DNA of 64,000 bases from Maniola hyperantus (GCF_902806685.2 NC_048555.1:7502001-7566000); one strand, 5' to 3'; shown: positions 43,430-54,470, counted from the stretch's first letter. The notes: generated by a model not told the origin, from the sequence alone. Translations and numbers: made by a program.

Positions 43430-43745
43430 GCACGGTAATGTTATACGGGTCTCCTCTCAGAATGAGAAGGGTCTGCCAGGTCATAGCCTACCACGTTAGC
43501 TCAAATGCGGATAAATAGACTTCATGTACCTAGGTCGGCACATCATCGAGAACATCATGAAGAACTCTCAGGCATACTCGCGAAGATATCCTTCAACTTT
43601 AAAATTATTTAGAACAAGCGATTGATATTTTACTGCATAAAATGCACGATTCCTAAATGCTGCAGCTGCGTGTCCGAGATCAAAAATTTGCTGTTATTAC
43701 AAACCGGGATCGAACCTCAGACTTTCCACTCCGCTTTTAAAGACC
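43430..43745 (-). repeat. tRNA-derived SINE, inverted, nearly complete
   Basis: GGGTCTCCTCTCAGAATGAG, GAAGGGTCTGCC, GCGGATAAATAGACTTCATG and ATATCCTTCAAC belong to the body. At the right end, AAACCGGGATCGAACCTCAG is a reversed tRNA B box, followed by an A-box-side relic to about 43745. Many substitutions make it an old copy. Confidence 0.78.
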
Positions 43746-45363
43746 ACAACAAATACATACTTATTACCTAAATACGAGTAAGAAAATACCACACAATATG
43801 TCTAACTTACATGCAACTTAGAGATGTTTAGCAATCTACATTTCTAAATGCGATCATATCAATTCGGATCACGAATGAACCGATTACCTAACATGTCCCT
43901 ACCCTTTGGTATGCGCAGTGTGGCGAATTCGAAATCCATTTCGAACTAGAGTCACCATTTTAGATTGACGATTCAATTTGCAACGGATATCTACATCTTT
44001 GATAGGAATAGATTGGATGAAATAATCTCTATTAATTAATAGTAGGTACTTATATTAACATAGTACAAACTTTTTAATTGAAGGGGTTGAACTGAAAAGA
44101 ATTGTTTTCACCCAAGGTTAAATATACGACTATAGCTTAAAATTTGACGATCAAATTAATAATAATTAAGTCTTATTACCTAAGTCTAAATGTGTTGAAA
44201 CTTGAAAAACTACCATCTTTATTTGAGAAAAGGGATAAAAAAATATTTGGAACCAACAGAAGAACAACATTGGTCATCCTAGTTATTGCTGGGGATACCT
44301 CCTGCGAAGGAAACAAATGGCAACAGATCTTTTAAACAGTAAGTAGGTACCTAAGTATTTACTAAGGATCACTAAGGAATCATATTATTGATAATATTGA
44401 AGAGTACTTAGGTTCTTATTCTTATGAGTATGGCTGAATATAATCAGATATTAGTCAATAATATTCCTGAGTATAAAATATCTAACTTCGAAGTCAAAGA
44501 TCTAGTCTATAAGATGGTCACCCTAATCTTACATATTTACATTGATAGCCGAGACATCGGCCAAAAATGATGTCATCAATATATTTATTGGGAATTGGCA
44601 TTACACCTCAAAATTAAATAATAGGTTCAATGCACCGGATCTTTATTAGCCACCACTTATTAGTAATACCTAAACATCGTTTGCATTGGAGATCTTTCGA
44701 CTGATTTTCAAGATATCGTATTTGCATTGGAACAAAAAATATAGATCCGAATCTACATATATAGCGCGTAAAATCCCGTCATTAAATTAACATTTCTAGA
44801 ATTGATAGGTATTATCACTGCTTGATTATATTAATGTAAATAGCGAGCAATATTACTACCTATCATATGACCCACTTTTTCCTATGCTCGCAATATAAAA
44901 AAAAAGGAACATCACTAAACTTAATCTACTTACATTCAACATTTGGACAACGTGGTAATCCTGCTGGCGCTGACAGAGCTTAGGTACCTACCGAAAAGTC
45001 ATAATAGAATTAATACTTAGTCCGTGCAAAGCCAGAGTCCTGCGAGAGTGAGGGTTCCTGGATTGAACCCCAAACTTTAAAACCACATTAAATGAAATTG
45101 TTCATTGCATTTTATCCGTTTGTGCTTGAGCCGATAATTGTTTGTTATCTATGACTAAAATATAATAATGAACAAATACGTTGTCTCAACTGCTAATTGC
45201 TATTACCTATTACTGCTCAGTTTATTGTCATATTTTCTCAGTAGAACCTGCAGAGTTAACGCAGACGGCGGAACGGCCATAGCTTGACTTCATCGTAAAG
45301 ATCGGAATCACTTTTTAGCTGAAACTCTCTTGCTGTTAGCTATTAAATGCACTCTCACACATT
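43746..45363. other. No feature recognised
   Basis: AT-rich unique sequence. Confidence 0.5.
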
Positions 45364-45405
45364 TGCGACAAGAATGCCATAAATTCAGCTGATCGCAAAA
45401 ATTGC
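45364..45405. repeat. Fragment related to the foldback element at 55676-55848
   Basis: GCGACAAGAATGCCATAAAT and TCAGCTGATCGCAAAAATT resemble GCAACAAGAATCGCACAAAT and TCAGCCAATCAGAACAATT at about 55764-55803. Only this core is shared. Confidence 0.5.
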
Positions 45406-45499
45406 GTCTGTAGCCAATAGCAATGTGATAGCATGTCAGTGTAAAATAAAGTCGTCCTTGTCTATGATCCACGGATGTTTACAGATGAGCATAATATAT

Positions 45500-45663
45500 T
45501 ATAGTCCGCGATAGGTTGAGATAGCAATCGGGGTATGAGGCGGGAGGACGCCCCGCACACCCGCACGTCACCCGTGCTCGCCCGCACCGGGTTAGCGCGG
45601 GGGCTGTGCAGGTGTGCGGGGTGCTTCCTCCCCGATTGCCATCTTGACTTGTCACGTACTATA
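45500..45663. mobile_element. GC-rich palindromic element, copy 4 (complete)
   Basis: 164 bp. The left arm starts TATAGTCCGCGATAGG and contains GCAATCGGGGTATGAGG. The right arm ends CTTGTCACGTACTATA after CCTCCCCGATTGCCATC. The GC-rich inner arms pair GACGCCCCGCACACCCGCAC with GTGCAGGTGTGCGGGGTGC. TA flanks are possible on both sides, as for Tc1/mariner-type MITEs. Confidence 0.88.
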
Positions 45664-45687
45664 GATAACTATACCTAATAGCATGAT

Positions 45688-45780
45688 ATTATGACTAGCT
45701 TTTTTCTGCGACTTTATCCGCATGTATTGATTTTCCAAATCTCTTCTCAAAATCCTTTCTTGTGGTGAAAGTGTACCTGT
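45688..45780 (+). repeat. Family C repeat, degraded
   Basis: TGACTAGCTTTTTTCTGCGA, CTTTATCCGCATGTA and AAAATCCTTTCTTG are the mutated family C start. It ends within 100 bp. Confidence 0.55.
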
Positions 45781-46290
45781 CTAAATGCGAAATTTTTTAA
45801 GCTTCTAGATCCAGCGCTTGGTAATACATTGTTAGGCCCGGTATCCACCTAAGTGGAGCGGAGAGGATCTCCAGGTCTTTCTATAGCCATGCAAAAAATC
45901 ACGTCGACTCCGTTGCCCTTGCGACGTGATTGAAAGAATAAACCAAAAAACAAACTCACTTTTGCATTTATAATTTTATGGGTAGTGATTTTGATAGCTT
46001 CATAACTAGTTTTGACTTCAGAAATAAGCACCCTCTAGTCTGGTACCTACACACTGAGGTACAATAAATCAAAGTAAGTAATGCCCTATTAGAATTTAGA
46101 TGGTATCACTCGGTAGGTACGAGTAGGTCCTACCTACTAACTCCAAGTTGCGAGTTTCGCAATTAAAATTTTCACATTCGCATGCGATTTATGCATTTTA
46201 TTTCGATTTAAACACTTTTACTTTTGAATTTTAAATCACTTTGTTGCGGTTAAGTACGGTTCTTGATTTATGTAATTTTATAATTTTTTA
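45781..46290. other. No feature recognised
   Basis: AT-rich unique sequence. The short minus frame at 45849-46031 has no recognisable features. Confidence 0.45.
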
Positions 46291-46612
46291 GACTTCCGTA
46301 CCTCAAAAGGAATAAAGGAATCCTTATAAGATCACTTCGTTGTCTGTCTGTCTGTCGTGTTTGTCAAAAAACCTACAAGGTACTTCCCGTTGACCTAGAA
46401 TCATGAAATTTGGCAGGTAGGTACTTAGGTAGATAGGTAGGTCTCATAGCAGACGCAAGGAGAAAAACCTGAAAACCGTGAATTTGTGGTTACATCCCAA
46501 AAAAATCAAAATGTGTTCATAACAAATAAGTAGTTTTTGATTTATCGTATGAAAAATACGGCTGTAGTACGGAACTCTCGGTGCGCGAGTCCGACTCGCA
46601 CTTGGCAAGTTT
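46291..46612 (-). repeat. Family A repeat, inverted, internally shortened
   Basis: Runs from TTCCGTACCTCAAAAGGAAT through the GTCT array (46341-46356), CCCGTTGACCTAGAATCATG and AAAACCGTGAATTTGTGGTT to CGGTGCGCGAGTCCGACTCG. About 100 bp of the middle is missing. Confidence 0.8.
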
Positions 46613-46754
46613 TTTATTACTTATTGACAATAATTGAAGGTGTTCTTTATTTGTAGTAAATAATTAAAGAACTTTTTTTCTCGATCTACGTTAATAAAGA
46701 TCAGACATACATGCAAACTCACTTTCGCATTTTAATATTATAAATGTCAATTTC

Positions 46755-46903
46755 CGTTGTACACAATCTCTAAACTAAACTAAAATGACACGTCTAAATA
46801 TATTGCTATCCCTTTCATAATGTTGCTTGCGGAAAAGGATGGCACTAGATTTAGACCTGTCAATTTAGTTTAGTTTAGAGATTGTGTACAAGAGAATCGG
46901 CCT
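46755..46903. mobile_element. Foldback MITE, TACACAATCTCTAAAC family, copy 2
   Basis: GTACACAATCTCTAAACTAA at the left is answered by TTTAGTTTAGAGATTGTGTA at the right. The centre (ATTGCTATCCCTTTCATAAT, GTTGCTTGCGG) is the reverse complement of the centre of the copy at 11214-11373, so the two are in opposite orientation. The right flank keeps AGAGAATCGGCC and the matching left outer part is eroded. Confidence 0.85.
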
Positions 46904-47227
46904 CAACATTTCCGGGGAAAACAAATTATGCATAACGCGCACACCTGAGATTACGACTTTCCACGGTGTTGCTAGCTCGGAACGTGATCGCACATTAGTG
47001 TTGCCAGTTAAACACACGTTTTAGACAAATATTTTAGTTACAGTTGTCTTGCCACAAATATATTTGTCTAAACCAAGTGGATGTTACGTGTCCGCAGCGT
47101 ACGTAGAATTCATAATGGCCATTTGTTTTAGAAAGTTGTGGAAGCACCGCTGTGGTAGGTACTTAATATATTTCCCTGCCTGTTTAAACTTTACTACAAA
47201 TTGAAACAATACGTCTTATCTGGGTAT
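46904..47227. other. No feature recognised
   Basis: Unique sequence without recognisable repeats. Confidence 0.45.
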
Positions 47228-47300
47228 ACTAGCTGACCCGCCCCGGCTTTACTCGACGAAATGTCTGAAATCTTTTTTTTTGGCTCCATTGAGAAAACCT
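47228..47300 (+). repeat. CTGACCCGCCCCGGC repeat fragment
   Basis: ACTAGCTGACCCGCCCCGGC followed by TTTACTCGACG matches the lepidopteran repeat remnant at 1058 and the inverted one at 57608-57650. Confidence 0.5.
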
Positions 47301-47454
47301 ACACACCTACAAAATCTCAAGTTTCTAAAATAATTAATTTAAGCATCTAGATATGTTTAAAATTTAATTAATTTCCTGGAAAATTTTTACCTTTTAAGTA
47401 GGTACATAAATATAATTTAGATAATATAAACAGATACAGTAATTATCTAAGTAT

Positions 47455-47675
47455 ATAAAGGGAAAGGAAAAGGCTGACTGACTGACTGACTGATCTATCA
47501 ACGCACAGCTCAAACTATTGAACGGATCGGGCTGAACTTTGGCATGCAGATAGCTATTATGACGTAGGCATCCGCTAAGAAGGGATTTTTCAAAATTCAA
47601 CCCCTAAGGGGGTGAAATAGGGGGTTGAAGTTTGTGTAGTCCACGCGGACGAAGTCGCGAGCATGAGCTAGTAAC
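47455..47675 (-). repeat. Family C repeat, inverted, near full length
   Basis: AGGCTGACTGACTGACTGAC, GATCTATCAACGCACAGCTC, CATGCAGATAGCTATTATGA, CATCCGCTAAGAAGGGATTT and CCACGCGGACGAAGTCGCGA in reversed family C order. The GACT array at 47473-47492 is the family microsatellite. Confidence 0.82.
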
Positions 47676-47685
47676 GTATAAATTT

Positions 47686-47828
47686 TGAGAAGGGACTCGT
47701 CATATTGGATCTATGTTTCAACTGTCATGACAAAAGTACAATTTTAGTCCTTAGTCCTTAATGAGTAAACCGTACTTTTGGCATGACAGTTGACACATAG
47801 AGCAAATAACATGGCAAGTCCTTTCTCA
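47686..47828. mobile_element. Foldback MITE of about 143 bp
   Basis: Left arm: TGAGAAGGGACTCGTCATAT, ATCTATGTTTCAACTGTCAT, GACAAAAGTAC. The reversed right arm has TGAGAAAGGACTTGCCATGT, TCTATGTGTCAACTGTCATG and CCAAAAGTAC. It is next to the family C copy. A similar opening (TTTTGAGAAAGGTCTCAATG) occurs at 61858. Confidence 0.8.
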
Positions 47829-48312
47829 TTATTTGTGCATTATACTAAGCGTAGATTTTTTTTTCTACTAAGTTAAATGGTCGCAGTAAACTTATCAGTC
47901 AAAAACAGCTTTTTTTTTATAAAATCGACTTTGTATACTCAATTTAGAATTTACATCCTCATTTGAATAATTTGAAAAGATTTTTCCTAAAAATCAATAT
48001 TTTAGCTATTACCTTATCAAATTTATAATACGAGATGTAAATAAATTCTGAAATACGAATATGTATGTAAAATACCGTAAAATATTAAATGCAAGTTATG
48101 TTAATGGACTAAGAGCCAGCGCGTGCCAGACCTTTATTATTTTTTATATTTTTTTTATATCTAATTGGAACGGCAGTGCCACTTACACTAACTAGATGAT
48201 TAATGATAAAAAATACAAATAAAGGTACAAAAAAGACACAAAATACAAAACGATAAAACATTAAAGGATTTTTGAAATTATTATAATTTATAATTTAGCC
48301 ATTCAATTTTTA
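47829..48312. other. No feature recognised
   Basis: AT-rich unique sequence. Confidence 0.5.
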
Positions 48313-48500
48313 GCCTTCCTCGGTGATCAGCCCATCCTTAAGTTCGCGCATCTTCCTCTGCAATACGCTGGGCTTCTGGTTACCGAGTTCTTAGATCAGA
48401 TTTTAAGCAGCCCAACCTTAATTGCTTCATATTTCCTGGTTTCGGGCGGGTTGTATATCAAGTCTGTCACGTGCTGTAGATCTGCTGGGTCGAACTTCTG
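48313..48500 (-). pseudogene. LTR-retrotransposon gag relic
   Basis: Read on the minus strand from about 48498, the translation is KFDPADLQHVTDLIYNPPET, then RKYEAIKVGLLK, then a frameshift into ELGNQKPSVLQRKMRELKDG. The patterns NPP..KYE.LK..L and LG..KPS.LLR.MREL are hallmarks of the capsid-like gag domain of many arthropod LTR retrotransposons. Only about 60 residues are left and the frame is broken, so it is inactive. No LTRs, protease or reverse transcriptase were found next to it. Confidence 0.65.
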
Positions 48501-48563
48501 TAGAACATAACATAACATCTATATTTTTGATCATCCGAGGTTTTCAGTGGGTTGACAGCTGCT

Positions 48564-48911
48564 TCAAACTACACAAAGTACCATGTCCTTAGCACGGGAC
48601 GCCAAAACGGCAGGAGGCGTGACTGCACCGAGATTGCAGCTAGGTCCGCGAGTTTTGTCTCGGCAGCTTGGTCTTTTGGCATTTTCTTGATATTTTGCTT
48701 TTTCTAGCGTCGTAAACGTAACGTAAATTATAAATTCTGAAATTGCCACTGCATGCCAGGGTCTTTCACCTCTGCGAAAGGGTGATCCTTGAAACGAACT
48801 TCGACAAAGTAATTGCTTCAGTTCAACGTTAGATATGTTATTGACTCTCTGGCCCTTGTCATGAACTACGGCAGTTGAGAAAAATTGCAAAAACCAGATT
48901 TCTATTTTCAT
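48564..48911 (-). other. Unassigned 115-codon open frame beside the gag relic
   Basis: The minus-strand frame is open for 115 codons and contains VELKQLLCRSSFQGSPFRRG and KYQENAKRPSCRDKTRG. I recognise no family. It lies just upstream of the gag relic on the same strand and might be a remnant of that element or an accidental frame. It has a normal ATG (48909-48911) but nothing else to support a gene. Confidence 0.25.
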
Positions 48912-49144
48912 TGTTATTCAATGCAGCGATATATTTAACTGTAGCTAACAACTAGTGTTTAGATTCTAATCAACCTCCACTCAACCTCACGTACCTCTAC
49001 TACTTGCCTACTGATTCATGGGAAAGATCAACGAGTTTTTGTACACTAATTCATTTCTACAATTTATCTAGAAAAGGGGTGAAACAACGGTATGAATGGT
49101 TTCTACTTAGTTGAGTTTTGATTTAGTTCAATAAATACTTGGTA

Positions 49145-49325
49145 ATTGGATTTGAACTCGTCTCAGCCCATTACGCACGGTCGACTAGTCGCTCGGCAAC
49201 TCAGTCGACGGCGACCGTTAGGGGCTGTAATTTATATGGAAGCTATCTTCTATGCCGCGTCTATGCGTGGAGTTGCGGCGACTTCGTGCGCACAGACACG
49301 GCAACTTCCATATAAATTAATCCTA
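49145..49325. mobile_element. GC-rich hairpin element, AATTTATATGGAAG ends
   Basis: TAATTTATATGGAAGCTATC at about 49229 and its reverse CAACTTCCATATAAATTA at about 49303 enclose a GC-rich stretch (GCCGCGTCTATGCGTGGAGT, TGCGGCGACTTCGTGCGC). Just to the left, a second GC-rich segment with CAGCCC..GGGGCTG ends contains ACGGTCGACTAGTCGCTCGG and AGTCGACGGCGACCGT. Both are probably non-autonomous foldback elements or parts of one. Confidence 0.55.
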
Positions 49326-49730
49326 ACAATAAAATATATAAATCTAGTTCTAAGTAATGTTTACCACCGTAGTATAATGAGTTATAAATGCCGCCCTTGA
49401 TATGCAAAATAGCAGGAAAATTGCAAGAGAAAGATGAGTTTTACAGCAATAACAGTAAACTACACACGACGACACGACAACCAATCGTGATCTACATGAG
49501 GACAGCTTTACAGAATCGCGTGTTATATCCCCCCGTTATGCTTTCCTCTTAACCGTTACCGAATTGACCATGCCCCGTTCACAAGATATCTCGACGACGT
49601 AAGCTCATGGGCGAACACACAATTCGTAACCAGGTGTAAGTAATATGTGTTTCAGTATTAGAAATAGTGGTAATGACGTCACCCTAATTTTTCTGGCGAA
49701 TCCGAACTTCGAATTCAGCTGAAAATGTTA

Positions 49731-49873
49731 CAGTAAGACTTAAAGCTAGCCTTATCTAATTACAGTGCTTGATCATGCCCGCGTGTAATGGTGCCAACAG
49801 CCAGGCTGATCTTTTGCGCAAAAAATGAGCCAGCCCTTCTGTCACCAGATGAGGCTATTAACCGCGCTAAAAT
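49731..49873 (+). repeat. Family H interspersed repeat, copy 2
   Basis: GACTTAAAGCTAGCCTTATC, AATGGTGCCAACAGCCAGGC and TGCGCAAAAAATGAGCCAGC match the copy at 3723-3912. A stretch of about 28 bp present in copy 1 (AATACTGGCTGCATTTTCGC..) is missing here. Confidence 0.7.
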
Positions 49874-50571
49874 GTCTAAAATAACAATTCAGCTTAAAAA
49901 GTCTGCTTTACTGTCCACATCTCAATTAGAGCAAACATCTCATTGTTAAAAAGTGGGATTGAAGCCATAAGCTTGGATTCAATTATCAATTACTGTTGCG
50001 GCAGCTAAGGTCAGCAAAGTCCATAACTTGGTCAATAAAATTGTTTTCGTAAAGATTCCTCTAAATAAGTTAATTTTATGAATTTGTTTCTTTATTAAAA
50101 AGTCGTTAAAATTTGAATTTTTTAAGTTCTCTGCTGATTGCTAAATTATCAAGTTAATAGCTCTACATATTATGTCTTTACTGCAATTGGCCCAGTTACT
50201 TTTATTGATATCCGAAACTTATGCAAATTATTTTCATTAATTAAAACTGTTTTAAAATTTGCAGTTTAAATTAGATCACAACAATTAAGTCCGAATGAAA
50301 CGAATTTTGCCGCCATTAAATTTTATTGATTCCACAACAATTAACAAGGTACGTTATTTACATTTTTTACTGTCTGAGGCTTGAGTCAATGTTTAAATTA
50401 AACATCACGTCTGATGCGTAATAACTGGAATAATAAAACGTTATTTTAGTAATTTTGTTTTAGAAAGATCTTCGCATAAATTCTGAAATAATAAATTTAT
50501 GTATTCATTTAAAAATGGCAAATCTGAACATTGATATTATCGTATATTAGTCATTACTTTTTGCGCTACGA
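49874..50571. other. No feature recognised
   Basis: AT-rich unique sequence. Confidence 0.5.
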
Positions 50572-50860
50572 ATTACCGCCGTTTTAATCAATAGACGTTC
50601 ACATTTAGATAACTGCCTATGAGTTTTCTTGCTTAGTACCACAGAACACGATCTTAAGTCTAACGTCTCCCAGGATTTTATCTGAAATGATCAGCTGTTT
50701 CCCAATGTTGCGTTTTCCGGGATCAATATTAAAACACCTTGAGACACCAACGTCTATGGGTTCTTCGAATAATGTTTTCCACATCAGCTTTGCGACGACT
50801 TGTTGAGCGTATCGTATCGCCGATTTGTAAACGGGATCCGAGACGTTACCAAAAATAACG
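50572..50860 (-). pseudogene. RTE-like LINE ORF2 C-terminus, decayed
   Basis: TCAATAGACGTTCAC, CCCAATGTTGCGTTTTCCGG, CACCTTGAGACACCAACGTC, CATCAGCTTTGCGACGACTT, GTTGAGCGTATCG and CGGGATCCGAGACGTTAC are the reversed RTE end with many changes. No open frame is left. Confidence 0.6.
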
Positions 50861-51083
50861 GCGCGTGCTCTTCATACGTTTTAATTTTTATGATAATTAA
50901 AATAGCTCTTCTGACGTTTCCAGCGCACTCGTATTTAATTTCTTGACTCGCTGATTCCTTTGTTGCAAGTCTAATGAGCTATTTGAAATTCACTTTTTTA
51001 CTGCTATGGTTGTTAAGTAACCCTGGTTACGTACGAGAATAATGTCTATTACCTTTGTGGGTATTAATTTTTTGTGACCTTTT

Positions 51084-51290
<207 letters not shown>

Positions 51291-51429
51291 GTATGAAGAG
51301 GACTAGAAAATAAAACTTCGGATATTTCTCAACTGTTGGCAGCAGTAACTGCTGTTCTTAAATTTAGGGTAGGTACCTATTTTTTCAGCAAATGGTTATT
51401 CATTGTTACTTTATTACCATTGCTATTAT

Positions 51430-51660
51430 TGGTAAATCAGTACCCTTATTATAAATGCGAAAGTGTGTTTGTTTGTTGGTTTGACCTTCAATCACGTCGC
51501 AACGGTGCAACGGATTGATGTGATTTTTTTGCATAATTATTATAGATAAAGACCTGGAGAGTGACATAGGCTGCTTTCTATTTCGGAAAATGAAAAGAGT
51601 TCCCACGGGATTTTAAAAAACCTAATCCCACGTGAACAAAGTCGCGGTCATCGACTAGTG
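51430..51660 (+). repeat. Family B repeat, TTGGTTTGACCTTCAATCAC variant
   Basis: CTTATTATAAATGCGAAAGT, then the variant middle TTGGTTTGACCTTCAATCAC, GTCGCAACGG, then CCCACGGGATTTTAAAAAAC and CACGTGAACAAAGTCGCGGT. The same variant middle occurs at 63830-64000, so this is a subfamily. Confidence 0.75.
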
Positions 51661-53014
51661 ATAGATAGGATTATGTATGAGGAGGCTATTAAAAAAAATC
51701 TTATCTTCCAAGACGGAATAGGAGATTTAGAAAAGTTTAGCAGTTTCTCATCTGTTTACCTACATACGTTTGTGTTAACGTTACATTGCGTTTGGTGCCC
51801 CTGCGAAGGTGTCTATTGTTTATCCGTAAATGGTAACCTTATCCTAACTATCAGTAGGTATTACGCACAGTGATGTGGTGGGGATTGTATCACCTTTACC
51901 GTTAAGTTAGCCACATTGGTCGCTTAAGCACCGCCTGCTGGAGGCGGCGCCGTTTGTATCAATAATGTGTGTACTGCTGAGTACCAATTAACCGAAACGG
52001 CAGTGCGTTTATGTTTGGGCACACAGGCTACTGTCACTTGAGCATTTAGCCTTTCTAGCAGCCACACAGAAGAATGTTTAGTTTTGCTAACGGCCTACAG
52101 CTTTTCTAGCTTTTCTTAGCTATCATTATCGGCGTCCACTCCACTGACGTCCAGTGTAAATAATTTGTAGAAAACTCAAAGAAACGCGTAAGCCTATCGC
52201 TTTGCTCAATGCTTTAGAGTTATGTATTGTGTTTTTCATAATCTCGGATTTATTATAGAACGTCCTATCTAAATAGCATTTCGTTCACGCATTTATGCCA
52301 AAAGTATCTTGCCTTTCGTATTTAGAGGAAAAATACTTTCCGGCCCAGAATGTTGATTTCAGAAAGCAAAACACAGTAAGTAAGTAGATAGATATTAACG
52401 GGTAGGTAAGTAATAAACTTCCAAAACAAAGGCGAAACGTGTTTACACGACACAGGCTTACTGCTCGTATACTTTTAGAAGCACCTATTCTTTAACTTTA
52501 TTAACTTTTCATATACTCGTACCTACTGTTACGATGTATTCATCTCTAGAAATATTATTATTTATTGTATTTAGTGTTCAATGCTTACATGCGACAGGTA
52601 CAACCTCCGAGTCACAGTGGTGAGCGCAGTGGCGCACTAAGATGGGGCGGAGAGGGCGGTCCGCCCCTTGCCTCGGGTCTAGAGGGGCCTTCAAACATTG
52701 AGAAATCCTTTTAGGTAAATAAAATCCAAAATCAGGTGAAAGAAAATATAAATAAGTAGGTGGGTAAAACCCAGTTTCTAACAAAGTTGGAACTTGGAAG
52801 CCCCTAAGGATCGTTTCTGTAAAATAAAAGAAAAAATTCGAGCCTATCGCTATCGCTTAAACTCTTAAATGAGTTACATTTTTCTGTCGTTTTCGAGTCT
52901 AGAAAGGATTTTATACTAGAAAACTTAGAAGTTGAGCACCATGAAGGGGTCTTATTCAGTGCCACTGGATGAGCGCCGTGGTCTCATGAGTGAAAGGGCC
53001 AAAAAAATCTATAC
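51661..53014. other. No firm feature; small repeat piece near 52625
   Basis: Mostly unique. CGCAGTGGCGCACTAAGATG followed by GGGCGGTCCGCCCC at 52625-52665 resembles other AGTGGCG fragments in the window (5758 and 12512). The open frames here show no family traits. Confidence 0.45.
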
Positions 53015-53200
53015 TTACTGTCTTTGGTCTGGTCTGGTGCGAGCCTGCGACCGTAATGGCAATGGATCCTACTGGCAATTCCATGCTGCCAAGCGATTTA
53101 GCGGTTCAGGGTTCCGGTATGATGCCGCGTAGAAATTGATTAGATGCAGCCCAAAATCTGTCACCAGGTGAGACTGTGGTCAAGGTCTAGCTTATCATCA
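53015..53200 (+). pseudogene. Non-LTR retrotransposon 3' UTR (jockey-like)
   Basis: TCTTTGGTCTGGTCTGGTGC, GCCAAGCGATTTAGCGG, GTTCCGGTATGATGCCGCGT, AGAAATTGATTAGATG and GTCACCAGGTGAGACTGTGG, then TCAAGGTCTAGCTT, follow the order of a LINE 3' end I know as very common in Lepidoptera. The 66-codon frame at 52932 runs through this non-coding segment and is not a gene. Confidence 0.7.
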
Positions 53201-53311
53201 TACGTATTCTTACCATTATACAAGAAATAGGTAACACTTTTTTTTAATTTTCATGCCAGCCATTTTGAAATTCTTATTATTTGTTTGAAATATTTATTAT
53301 GTGTGTATATG

Positions 53312-53500
53312 TGGCGACCTGGCACCGGAAGACGCAGTGTTGGAAGACCCCCCACTAGGTGGACGAACGACATCAGACAAGTCACAGGGAGCCGCTGGAT
53401 TCAGGTGGCGCAAGACCGTGGCGTGTGGAAGTCCCTACAAGAGACCTATGTCCAGCAGTGGACGTCTATCGGTTGATGATGATGATGATGATGATGATTA
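53312..53500 (+). pseudogene. RTE-like LINE 3' end with GAT-repeat tail
   Basis: The frame from 53315 reads GTGRRSVGRPPTRWTNDIRQ, then SRWIQVAQDRGVWKSLQETY and QQWTSIG, nearly identical to the minus-strand copy at 40379-40753. The stop is the first TGA of a TGATGATGATGA tail extending to about 53499. Only the last 55 or so codons of ORF2 are present, so the copy is strongly 5'-truncated. It looks younger than the other RTE ends. Confidence 0.85.
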
Positions 53501-53511
53501 TGATTTATTAT

Positions 53512-53633
53512 GTTAAAATTTCAACTCTACCTACGTTTCACGAGATACAGCCCGCTAACAGACGGACGGACGGACGGACAGCGGAGGCGTAGTGATAGGG
53601 TCCCGTTGGCACCCTTCGGGTACGGAACCCTAA
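53512..53633 (-). repeat. Family G repeat, inverted
   Basis: CACGAGATACAGCCCGCTAA, a GGAC array (53561-53580), AGCGGAGGCGTAGTGATAGG, TCCCGTTGGCACCC and GGTACGGAACCCTAAG. It lies 12 bp after the RTE tail. Confidence 0.8.
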
Positions 53634-53869
53634 GAACTTACTTATTTGCTAATAATTTGTTTTTTACTTTTTTAGTATAATTTATACCCATGATCGCTTC
53701 CGAAGCCATTGTTCAGGTCGTTCCCACCGACGCGACGCGAGTGAGAGCTCTCAATAATAAGTGGGGATAATTGATGACTTCAACAATACACCTTGATTGT
53801 TTTGTACTCGACAAATACTCAGACATTTACTTAACTACTCTAATGTTTTAGGATTCCGTAGGCACCTCA

Positions 53870-53985
53870 TAGCTGTGATAGCCTAGTGGTTAGGATGTCC
53901 ACCTCGGAGGGACGTGGTGGACTCCATGTCGGGGGTTCGATCCCGGGCACGCACCTCCAATTTTTCGGAGTTATGTGCGTTTTAA
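53870..53985 (+). repeat. tRNA-derived SINE head with A and B boxes
   Basis: GTGATAGCCTAGTGGTTAGG (A box) and GGGTTCGATCCCGGGCACGC (B box) are spaced as in a tRNA, followed by ACCTCCAATTTTTCGGAGTT. The SINE body is lost after about 115 bp. The acceptor ends cannot pair, so it is not a tRNA gene, but an internal pol III promoter could remain. Confidence 0.82.
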
Positions 53986-54069
53986 GTAGGTAATTACTAA
54001 TTACTTTCCTTAACATTCATTTTAACGCACGAACGCACGAATTTTAAAGACGTAAGGTCTAAGCAAACA

Positions 54070-54235
54070 CAAGTAAAGGAAAAAATCCAAAATTCGTTAA
54101 TTTGTAGTTAAACCACATAAAAAATTATTTATTATTTGCGTTTGGAGAAATTTAGGCAGCAAAATAATTACAGGTATCCCTTCCAAGGAACGCAACCCTC
54201 GGTGCGCGAGTCCGATTCACGCTTAGCTGTTTTTT
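54070..54235 (-). repeat. Family A head half, inverted, degraded
   Basis: GGAAAAAATCCAAAATTCGT, AATTTGTAGTTAAACCACAT and GCAACCCTCGGTGCGCGAGT, then CCGATTCACGCTTAGC, correspond to the reversed head half of family A. Confidence 0.65.
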
Positions 54236-54404
54236 TTAATTGATTACCAGTTACCACTTACACGAGTGGTAAGAACCGTTTATAACATGATGCTTGACAA
54301 AATATTATCGATTTCAAGTGCGGTTCCCGTTTATTTCAATAAAACCAATTTTAATGTCACAATTAATTTACCGACGCACGTTGGCTAATTCACATTTCGT
54401 ATTA

Positions 54405-54470
54405 TCATCAGCATCATCATCATGATCAGCCCATCGCCGGCTCACTACTCTCGGCTCTACGGGAAGCGAT
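54405..54470 (-). repeat. SINE tail remnant, inverted
   Basis: ATCAGCATCATCATCATGAT, CAGCCCATCGCCGGCTCACT and ACTCTCGGCTCTACGGG match the far end of the SINE body at 60180 and 28100. Only this end remains. Confidence 0.65.

Noticed and set aside
52932..53132. 66-codon frame MSTMKGSYSVPLDERRGLMS..
   Set aside because: Its second half is the 3' end of a common LINE. The first half has no support as a gene.
53870..53985. Possible tRNA gene with A and B boxes
   Set aside because: The acceptor ends do not pair, no proper anticodon stem forms and a SINE body sequence follows. It is a tRNA-derived SINE head.
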